Of a stretch of DNA of 11,892 nucleotides, positions 1 through 10,600 are shown in pieces (within the stretch, counting starts at the first letter, position 1; each line of letters starts with the position of its first letter). Position numbers and translations under genes: made by a program. The notes below the pieces were generated by a model. The model was not told the origin of the DNA and did no database searches. It saw only the letters and a program-made list of their open reading frames with translations. This stretch comes from Hepatocystis sp. ex Piliocolobus tephrosceles (taxonomy: Eukaryota; Apicomplexa; Aconoidasida; Haemosporida; Plasmodiidae). Location: contig CABPSV020000134.1 of NCBI GenBank assembly GCA_902459845.2, positions 15,098 to 26,989 on the forward strand. Reading direction: 5' to 3'.

Positions 1-298
1 CTTTTTTTTTATTTATTTTTTTTTTTTTAACTACATTTTGAATATTTCCAAGTAATGCCTATCAAGCATTTATGTGTTGTCAATGATTTTATTGAACAGC
101 TTAAATTGTTAAACAGTTATTATACTTCATCTTATTTTATTATTGTTTTTTTTGGGCTTTTTCTGTTTGAATATTTCTCACTTATCTTTACTAAGCTCAT
201 TTTATTTTATTCTATTCTATTTTATTATTATTGTTGATTTTTTTTTTGCCTTAAAGTAAAAATAACATTACAAACATGAGCGTAAAAGAAACATTGTA

Positions 299-370
299 GT
301 TAACATATTGGTTAACACAGTGATTAATATAATAGTTAACACAATGGTTAATATAGTAGTTAAAAAGAAC
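299..370. repeat. Degenerate 12-bp tandem repeat with GTTAAC cores
   Basis: Six 12-bp units begin with GTTAA or ATTAA; GTTAAC is complete at 299, 311 and 335. The two central 24-bp halves differ at only three positions. The plus strand reads without a stop as NIVV/NILV/NTVI/NIIV/NTMV-type tetrapeptides in a frame open from 266 to 440, without an early ATG. The minus strand is also open across the array. I treat it as a non-coding repeat. Confidence 0.7.
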
Positions 371-597
371 ACTCCTTTTAATAAAAAATTAAAAAAAAAA
401 AATAAAAAAAAAAAATCAATAAGAAAATTAAAAATTAACTAAGCTCAATTTGTCTTTTTTAATAAAATTTAAATAACAAAATAAATTTAGTAAAAGCTTT
501 GTAAAATTGAAAAATTTAAAACGGTCCACGTATTTACATATGTGTAATGTATGTTTAACAAAAAAAAAAAAAAAAATAAAAAAATTGAATGTGTATG

Positions 598-617
598 TAT
601 ATATATATATATATATA
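598..617. repeat. (TA)10 microsatellite
   Basis: A perfect 20-bp alternating TA run in the 3' flank, expected to be length-variable. Confidence 0.9.
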
Positions 618-940
618 GCATAACAATGGAGTGTAAACAAAAAAAAAAAGAATTTATTGTATATGATTTTCATGTAAAGACTAATAATTGACATATGTAT
701 ATCTATATTTTTTTAACAATTTTTTTTTTTTTTTTGTTATAAATTAGGCACTCATATGTATGAAAAATATGTGTAAAAAAAAAAAAAAAAAAAAAAACGA
801 ATTAGGCAAAGTTAAAACAAAATAGAGCTATTAAAAACAAAATTCATACGAGACATTTTTAAATGCCAAATAAACATCAAACTGGTAATAAAAAAACAGT
901 TGTTCGGTGGTTAATTATAATATGTGTAAAGGCGCAAATA

Positions 941-984
941 TATATCAATAAAAATCGATATATATATATATATATATTGATATA
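941..984. repeat. Inverted repeat around an (AT)10 tract just past the stop codon
   Basis: TATATCAAT (941-949) is the exact complement of ATTGATATA (976-984), with the (AT)10 run at 958-977 in and beside the loop. In the leftward transcript this lies 38 bases after the stop codon, inside the likely 3' UTR. The arms are mainly A/T, so chance is a fair explanation. Confidence 0.5.
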
Positions 985-1021
985 GTTATACAAATGTAAT
1001 ACTTATACAATGCTCCCTGAC

Positions 1022-1684
1022 TTAGCTCGAACGCGGTATGTCATACTTGTTGAAAACATAATTTAGCAACGTTTGTAAACAAACATTTTTAATATTTGGA
1101 TTAACACTAATTTGAGTATATTCATAAAGATTATAAACATTACTACAAATTTGTTTATGCCATGCATAATTATTATTTTTTTTTTTTTTATCTGAATAAT
1201 TAACAGAAAGTGTAACCTTGTTGTTTTTCTCATTTTTCCCGTTTTTTTTCTTTATAACATTTATGCTTTTTTTAGTATCTTTTGGTACATTCATATCATT
1301 TTTTACACTGGAAAATAAGATAGGAGGATTATTTTCATTATTGTCTTTTTTTTCAACCAAATTAAAATTATTTTCCTGATTATATGTAACATCGTCGGTA
1401 TGGTTATGGTTGTTATTTATATAGGGGTATATCAGAAGCGATATTTGTTGCATTAATAAAAAAAAATCTATAAGTGTTAATCCTTGATTTTTGTTAATGT
1501 ATTTACTAAAAAAAATTTGTCTTGTATATAAATACTCTATATCATATATGTTCATTTTTTTTATTTTTTTATTTTTTAATCTTATGTTATTATTATTTCC
1601 GATGAAATTAAAGTTTACTAGATGATTATAAGTTGGTATTAATGAAAAGGGACAAAATATAGATGCACAATAAGTACCATTGTC
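1022..1684 (-). other. Putative folded blocks B and C at the C terminus (residues ~2978-3067 and 3156-3197)
   Basis: Block B begins with CASIFCPFSLIPTYN and a short basic linker. It continues through YDIEYLYTRQIFFSKYI to LTLIDFFLLMQQISLLIYP, a strongly helical, hydrophobic motif ending near residue 3067. After an Asn/Lys-rich spacer, block C (from about 3156) holds CSNVYNLYEYTQISV and NVCLQTLLNYVFNKYDIP, finishing at the stop codon. Hydrophobicity and lack of Asn runs contrast with the surroundings and suggest conserved structure. The DFFLLMQQIS helix resembles the second half of EF-hand-like/p25-alpha modules. The remaining ends of the protein could simply be helices packing on block A. Confidence 0.45.
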
Positions 1685-4600
1685 TTTGTTTTTTTGATCA
1701 GTAGCACTAGTAATGGTTTTTGTAGTGCTACTACTATCACTATCATTACCGCTACCACTATCACTATCACTACCACTACCACTATCACTACCACTATCAC
1801 TACCACTACCACTATCACTACCACTACCACTATCACTACCACTATCACTAACACTACCACTATCACTAACACTACCACTACCACTACCACTACCACTATC
1901 ACTAACACTACCACTACCACTACCACTACCACTATCAATACCAATACCACTACCACTACCACTATCAATACCAATACCACTACCAATACCACTACCAATA
2001 CTAATACCACTACCAATACCACTATCAATACTAATACCACTAACACTACCATTACCGCTAACACTATCACTAACACTACTAGTGCAACTAACACTGACTC
2101 CATATTCAGAATCGTCATCGCTACAAACGTTAGTAGTAACCCTTTTTTCATTTACAATATATTTACCTTTATTATTAACACTTTTTAAAGAACATTTTAT
2201 GTCTAATTTTTTTTGTATCTCCGGTCGGTGACTATTGCTTGCATGTGAAGTGAAACTCTTTTTTGTGTTTTTTTGTTTCTCATTTTTAATATGTTTTTCA
2301 TTTTTAATATGTTTTTCATTTTTAATATGTTTTTCATTTTTAATATGTTTTTCATTTTTAATATGTTTTTCATTTTTAATATATTTTTCATTTTTAATAT
2401 GTTTGTTTTTTTTTTGCTTTTTTTTGTTAAGCTTTATAGTAGGATTCGATGAGAGACAGCTTTCATTAGATAAATGATCACCCGTTAAGTGTTTAGTATA
2501 TGAATTATTTTTATCATCTTTATCATTTTTATCATCTTTATCATTTTTATCATCTTTATCAGATTCATTATTTGTTATTTTTGTTTGTTCGCATTGTTTA
2601 ATAGTTGTGTTTTTATTAGCTAAAATGTCTTTTACAATTTGATACATTTGATTTATATTGTTATTTTTATTTGAGTCAAATAATGTATTAAAAGTAGTGG
2701 TAGGTATATCTACATTTTCGATTAGTTTATTAATTTTTATATCTGTACACATACATAAGAATGTATTTTTATCTATATAATATTCATTTTTTTTATTATT
2801 TTTTTTAAAATTTGTATCATATTTTTTTATTATAAAACTAAATAAAAAATAACAATCGTTGTATATTTGCATTTGGTTATACATATTATTAGTTTCTTTT
2901 TTTAAATTTATAAAAATATTTTTTTCTAATATACCATCTTTTAATGGGTGTAAAATACTTTTTCGAATTTTAGTATAAGTCTTTTTTAATTCGTAAGGTA
3001 CATTTTTTTTATATATGTCATTTATATTATATATATCATTAATGCCAACACTACTACTATCATCGTTATTATTAACATATCTAACCCCTATCACATTTAA
3101 ACAATTAATATATTTGTACAAACTATTTCGAAGCATAATAAAATTTTCAACTTTTTTTTTATATGTACTGTCATTTATATTGTTGTATAATAACTTAGAT
3201 AGCTCTGTATCAGTATTTAAAAAGTTATTTATTTGTATATCATTTTTATTGTCAATTTGTACATACATTTCTTTAGAAAATGTATTTGATTTAGTAATTG
3301 AGCTATTATAATTATAATTACTATTAACTTCCTGTTCATATTTTTTATTACTCTTATAAATTTGATCAATACAACTTTTTTTTTTATTCGAATGTATATA
3401 ATTTAAAGAGCTGTTGTTAATTTCGTCATTTAATATAGTACATCTTACATCCTCATTTTTTCCGTTTAATTCTGTTCTTGATTTTTGTTTTCTTCTATGA
3501 ATTATATTGCTACTACAACTGCTACTACAACTGTTACCACTACTGCTACTACAACTGCTACTACAACTGCTACCACTACTGTCGTTACTGTAGTTATTAC
3601 TGTTACACGTCCCACTTACACTTTCCTCAATCTGACTAACCTCTATGTTACAACCAGTAAATGCGTTTTTTTTTTTTCCATTTACTATGGGTCTGTAATA
3701 TTTACTATCTACTGTATAACTAGACAGTTTTGGGTCTGTATTGTATATATGGACATTTTTGTGGTCTCCATATTTATTATTATCAATACACTCGTCGGTA
3801 CTTGCACGAGTTACACCTTCTTCATATATTACTAGTTTATCCGAATCAACTGTTAATGTACTTTTTTTTTTTAAATCATTTAAATTATAGTGGATATCGT
3901 CAGCAGATTTATTTACATTGTACGAAGAATAAAAAAAATGTTCATTCGATTTTTCAATGTGTTTATTTTGGTCCGTCATGCTATACTGATTATTTTTGTC
4001 TGATTGTTTTTCATTCGTTTTTCCCATTTTTTGTATTATCTCTTCTGTATTTATCATTTTCAAAGATATGGGTTTCACTTGTCTTTGTTTTACATTATCA
4101 GATACATCGAAACTATTAAGCTCATTTTCATCATCACATGTAGTAATATTATTTATGTAATTTTTTATTTTTTTAACTGAGTTATTTTTTTGTGTTTTAT
4201 TTTTATTTTTTTTATAATGTGTAATATTCAGATTGAGCATATTATTATTATTATTTTTTTTTTTTTCTACATACACTTTTTTATTATTATTACTACTATT
4301 TTTAAAGTTTTTTTTTTTATTACTGATTACTCGGTTAAGTAACAAATTGGAATTATTTATAGATACCATTTTTCTATTACTTATGCAGTTTTTGTTTGTA
4401 TTTGCACATGTTTTTAACGCATATTCAGTTATGTTAGCTTTTGTACTGTTTCGCGTTGTACTGTTTCGTGTGGTACTACTGCGAGTACCACTATTACGAG
4501 TACCACTAATACGAGTACCACTAATACGAGTACCACTAATACGAGTACCACTAATACGAGTACCACTAATACGAGTACCACTATTACGAGTACCACTAAT

Positions 4601-7600
4601 ACAAGTACTACTAATACGAGTACCACTACTGTGAGTACCACTATTACGAGTGTAGTTACCCTTATCAGTGCTACTTCGTGCGTAGCTGCCCCTGTTACTA
4701 TTATAACCATGCATGAATCTCTTACATTGTGTCGAAGTCCTAACGTAATCATTGCTACAATCATACATACTCAAACTATTGTAACTTGTTTTTTTATTTT
4801 TTTTTAAAAATATTTCTTTTTTATTATATGTCTGATATGGACTAGTATCACTAGTAAAATCATTTTTGAAATCAACAAGATTCGTTTTTTTTTTATTACT
4901 ACATTTATTATCACCATCAACATAATTGACATTAAGTTTATTGTTACTATCTTGATGATAATAAATCTGTTTTTTTTTTGTCCCATTTTTATCTACTTTA
5001 ATATTATTACTATCATTTATGGTCATATTTTTTTGTTTTTTTTTTAGAAAATACTTTTTAAAAATTTTTTTATATACTATTAAAAAAGTTTCAATTAATA
5101 GTGGTTCTTTGATATATCTATCAAACATACTTTCTAATTGTATATCAAATTTGTTATAACTTGAATCAATATAATCGATTCGTAAGGATGGATTGGAATT
5201 TACCTCGAGTAACCATGCTTTTCCATTATTATCTAATAAAATGTCTAACCCTATTAATTGATAAAAATTTAAATTATTATTAAAATTATTTGTTATTTTT
5301 TCTTTAATATATGAATAAATAGCTAAAGAAGTTAATACAGTTATTTTTTTTATTTGTTTCCATATATCATTTATATTATAACCTTTATTTTGTAAGTAAG
5401 TAAAAACATCACTTAACAATTGTTTATGATTATTTATATCGTGTATATTTTTTTTTCGAGTATATTTAGTACTATCTTTATTAATACTATAATTCGTTAA
5501 ATGTATAAATGTATTATAAATATGTTTTTTTGTTTTTTTATATTCTTCTGTACATAACCTTGCAAATCCAATTTTTGATAAAAATATATGTGGGTATTCC
5601 TTACCTGGTAATAATAAAACATATATACGAAAATCAAATTTTTTTTTATTCATTAATAAAGGATTATCTATGTATTTTTGTATTATATAGCCATTATAAC
5701 CATTTAGTATATTTACATTAATGTCACTGTATTTTGTTATAATCTTTACCCCAACACCCATACTACCACAGTCTGGTTTCATAATATACAAATTTTTATT
5801 ATTACCATTATTACTGTTATTGTTGTTATTACTATTTAATATGTATTTTAATATATGTTTATTTTCAGGCAAAATAAAAGTATTAGGATAAAAATCATAT
5901 AATGAAGGAAACATAAGTGATAAGTTAGATAATAAATAAGTTAGTGCTTTTTTTTTAGTATACATATAAAGAGATGGAATTCGGTTTATGATTTTTTTTT
6001 TTTTCATATAATTATAATGCTCGCTATCATTTATGTTGTAACCGATCCAACAAAACGAACCTTTAGGTATAACATCAACATTCTTTATCCAATTTATTTT
6101 ATCGAGACATGTATTAATTAATATCTTTTCATGTCTGGCTAGTCTGACATTTAATGTTATATTCTTCATATTATCAATAATATTAGTTTTATTATATATT
6201 TTAACTATTTTATCTTTATTCCATGGTAATAGCTTTTTATTTGTTTTTTTATTATTTTTATTGCAGTGTGTGGTATTTGGCAAGTTATGTGGGTTGTTAC
6301 TTTCAGTTTTTATGTCATCTTCGGCACGTTTTATGTCATCTTCGGCACGTTTTATGTCGTTTTCGCCACGTTTTATGTTATTTTTGCCACGTTTTATGTC
6401 GTTTTCGCCACGTTTTATGTCGTTTTCGCCACGTTTTATGTCGTTTTCGCCACGTTTTATGTCGTTTTCGCCACGTTTTATGTCGTGTTCTAATTCTTGT
6501 CTGTTGCCAGTAATACCAGAACAATCATCGTCATTATGTGTGTTATTATTTATATCACTGTGATATTTCTCAACACTTATGATATGTGGTAAGCTTTGCG
6601 TTTTACTTTTTGTTAAACCACACCATGCACTATTTTTGTCTGTATCTATGTTTGTATTTGTATCAGTTTTTGTGTTTGTATCTATGTTTGTGCTTTTGTC
6701 AATTTTTGAATCATTTATAGCATAATCCGCTGTTATTTTTGTTATTTTATTTACATTACTGGTACTTTTTCGCATCTCTCTATTTTTACTTGTTACAATT
6801 GGCATATTAGTAGTTGTTGTTTTTATTTTATCTTCTAAATTTATGTTTTCGGATTGTAATATATGTCTAGGATATTTAACATATTCTACTGTATCTGTCA
6901 GGTTCATAGACGATGGGTTTAAATTCAGTTCATTATTAAAAGAATAGTTAAAAAATTTCTGTATGCTTGTTTTATTTTTATTACTGTAAACAAGACCGTT
7001 TTTGTATATATCATTTTTGGTACTATCGCTATCTACATTTTTATATTGTATAATGTTATCATTATATGATTTTTCTTCAACTATTATTTTTTCGGTTAAC
7101 TTTTTTTTTTTACCATTTAATGTGTCTGTATGTTTTTCACTCGACCATGTGTTCTTATCATTGTCATTGCTACTACTATTATCACTATTATCACTTTTTG
7201 GCTTTTTTTCTTTTTTCATTTTTTTTTTTAAATTTTTTTTTATATTATTTAAATGGTATATGTAAGAATTTTTTAAGTATTCCTTTTTATTTGTAGTTGT
7301 ATCATTTGTAGTTGTATCATTTGTAGTTGTATCATTTGTAATTGTATCATTTGTAGTTGTATCATTTGTAGTTGTATCATTTGTAGTTGTATCATTTTTA
7401 TTTGTCTCACTTGTTTTTAAGTCGATTTGTTGATTGTCGTCTTTTTTTTTTCGAAAATTATTACTCTTGTTAGTAATACCTTGCAGTTCTGTATTTTTCC
7501 ACTCGTTTGACCTCAAATAAACATATTTGACGTTTTTACAACGTACATTTAGGTCGTCACTGTCACCCTTATTGTTTCTATAATTTATTCTTTTAACTTT

Positions 7601-10600
7601 ATCCACTTTGTTACTATAGAGATCACCATAAATGGCACTTAGTGCTTTACTATTTTTATGATCACTGAAAACGTTCGATTTTTTATTCTTTTTAGTAATA
7701 TCCGTTTTTTTTGTTTTTATATTTGTTTTACCAAAATCAGTTTGAGAATTGTTCATAATGTAGTTATATTTATAAGTAGATTCATTTAAATACATTTCCT
7801 TGTTAGCATTGTTATTAATATGGAAACCTTTTTCTTCGTTTTTTATATTATTTGAAATAAATATAATTTTTTCATTGTTGTTATTACCTGTTTTTACTTC
7901 AGTGAGTTCTTTTTTAAGATACGGATTTGATAAAGTTGGGATTTGTATGTTGTCTACATATACATATTGGTTTTCTTTTTTTTGTAACTCCTTTGCTAAC
8001 AAAACGTTATTTGTCTCTTCTTTTATTTTTTCTTTATTTTTACAGTTACTTTTTAATGTACCTGGCAATTGGTGATTTATTTTTTGTTTACAAGGTGTAC
8101 TAGCAGTTTCATACGATGTATCAACATGATTGTAATACTTTTGGTTTATCACTTTAACACATGATGTGTTATCATTTATTGTACGTACTAATCCGTTATT
8201 AGTTTTATCATAATAATAAAAAATATTTTTTTTATTTACTTCATTACCATGATAATTACCATTATTTATATCATGTTTCGATTCATTTTCATTTTTGTAA
8301 TTTTTATTATACGTAACCACTTGTTTACTGTTTGTGTTATTTATATTGTGTTTTGTGTGGACACCCATCAAATAAATGGCATTCAAATTGCTTTGACTGT
8401 TTATACTATTTATTCTCTGCAAGTTGTTTATATCATAAACAGCATTGTACCTATTAACATTATTACTATTACTGCTACGTATATTATTACTACTATGTAT
8501 ATTATTATTACTGCTATGTATATTATTATTACTACTATGTATATTATTATTACTACTATGTATATTATTATTACTGCTATGTATATTATTATTACTACTA
8601 TGTATATTATTATTACTACTATGTATATTATTATTACTGCTACGTATATTATTATTGGAACTACTAACACTACAAGCATCTGTATTGTTAATATAAGTTG
8701 TATAGGCTTTTGTTGAATCAGTAGTGTTAGTCACAATTCTGGGATATATGTTTAACTTATTATTGGCATTATCTGTGTTAATTAACTGTTCATTTTTTTC
8801 AAAGTTAATCGAACCTTTTTTATCACCATTTTTTCCATAATAATACGGTACATTTTTGTTTATGTTTGGATAACTATTACTATCAAGCTGAGTATTAGAA
8901 CTATTAATATTATTTGTTTCAATTTTTGTATTACTATTACTATTACTGTTGCTGTTATTGGTATTGTTATTGTTTTGGGTATTTATATTGGTATTAACGT
9001 TTTGCCGGTTTTGACCTATCGACCTGTCAGCTTTCTCATAACTATACCCATTATTATCATTAAATCGAATATATACATTTCCATTGTTTAAACCCTTGTC
9101 CGAATATAATGCATTTTTTATATTTCTTGAACGTATCACATTTTTACTAACCATATTAACATTAATATGGTTAAGTGTAGCATATGTGTTTTCATGTGGT
9201 TTTAAATTAACATGACTAGTTTGATAACTGCAGTTATTTTTTATTTTGTTCATGTAATTGGAAGTGGTGTTAGAATAATTCGTGTGAGTTTTTTTAAACT
9301 GTTTATCACTGTTGTTTATGCTGTCACCATATCGATTAACACTAACCACTTTTTCAGTTTGCATTAATCCTTTTTTTTCTGTTTCCATTTTTTTTTTACC
9401 CAGTTGATATAAATTAACTGATAAATCGCTGTTTTCTTTTAAATTTATGTTCGAAAAATCATATACCTTTTGATTTTTATTGAATACTTTTATAGCATTT
9501 TTGTGATTGTTATAGATTATATTTGTTTTTTCAGATCCTATTTGTTTATTTGAAATACTCATTTTTTTAGTAATATAGAAACATGATGACTTGTTTAATT
9601 TGTCAGAAACTATTTCTTTGCTTGGAATATTTTGTTTTTTTATGTAAGTTGAATTAACATAACTAATAGATCTTCCTAATTTATTTTCTGGCATTAATTG
9701 ATGATTATTTATTTTATATGTATTTTTCCCATCTATAGTTAAGCTATTATAATTGTTATTATTGTTATTAACATGGGTATAGCTACTTCTATTGGAATCT
9801 GTATCATTATTAATATACATATAATTATGCTTTTTATTTTTTTCTTGTTCTATCATTTTTTCATTTTGTTTCACATATAAGTTATTCGAATTTGTATAAT
9901 CATATTTTTTATCATAAATATTATCATTTGTTTTATAGCTATTGTAACTATTATTAAAATATAAAAACTGATTATTTGGATGCTGCTTATTAAAAAAAAT
10001 AAAATCATTTTTTTGTAATTTATTCTTTGCAATAGTATGTGTATATTTTGCCTCATTGTTGTTAATATTTTTTGATTCATTTTTAGTTTTTGCTGAAACA
10101 GTATTAATTGGAAAAACTTGTTCATTGTGTTGTTTACTGTTGTAGTTGTAATTGTAATTATTGCTAGTGATGTTATTATCAGTTGTGTTATATTTTTTAT
10201 ATAAATAATGAGGATTAGACACATTTATAGAATTATTAACACTATCATTATTGTTAGTATTTACGTACGCTACCTTTTTATTAATAAAATTATTATCTAC
10301 TATGGAGGTATTAATTAGATTTGTTTTTTTAGTATCCGTAGTAAGTAAACAATTATTAAAAGTTTGAACAAAATTACTAACATCGTTTATTATTAGTTTA
10401 GGTTCTACCACCTTACAACTCTTTATTCCTAGTTCGTTCACATAATTATTATTTTTTTTAACATTTTTTAAAAAATTTTCAAATTCTGAAGATGATTGAG
10501 TGCATGTATTTTTTTTTAATACATATGAATGGTCATCATTTGTTGCAATGGAATTTGAACAGTCATCTATCTCATTGTTATATTTAAAATTAAAAATTTT

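Larger units (their letters stand above)
1..1021. other. 3' flank of the TTLL gene: AT-rich non-coding sequence
   Basis: No gene can be supported here. The sequence is A+T-rich with homopolymer runs (for example A runs near 560-576 and 776-797), two (TA)n tracts (598-617 and 958-977) and the 12-bp repeat at 299-370. It should contain the 3' UTR and polyadenylation site of the TTLL transcript, which runs leftward. No discrete polyadenylation signal stands out. The short open frames at 55-237 (plus) and 428-694 (minus) look like AT-rich chance frames. Confidence 0.7.

Noticed and set aside
55..237. Plus-strand 60-residue open frame with hydrophobic, Phe/Leu/Tyr-rich product
   Set aside because: Composition follows from T-rich DNA, the second half is plain TTTTA-type sequence, and there is no recognisable motif or conserved context. 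A tiny gene cannot be excluded but is not supported.
428..694. Minus-strand 88-residue open frame
   Set aside because: It is made from poly-A runs and a (TA)10 tract read as Phe and Tyr-Ile repeats; this is a chance frame in the 3' flank.
1639..2231. Three overlapping open frames (two plus, one minus) of 164-172 residues over the Ser-Gly array
   Set aside because: A 6-bp repeat with no stop triplets is open in several frames on both strands; these are shadows of the real frame, giving Thr-rich, Leu/Pro-rich and Val-rich nonsense.
2279..2404. CRISPR-like regular repeat array
   Set aside because: The repeats are contiguous with no spacers, are in frame within a eukaryotic gene, and encode KHIKNE. 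The same applies to the other arrays.
6223..6563. Plus-strand frames of 75-100 residues opposite the DIKRGEN array
   Set aside because: A 21-bp stop-free unit keeps three plus frames open, yielding RHVLC/SFSPRFM-type repeats with no other support.
8249..8716. Plus-strand 155-residue frame with MYIIITT repeats
   Set aside because: Antisense shadow of the SNNNIHS array.
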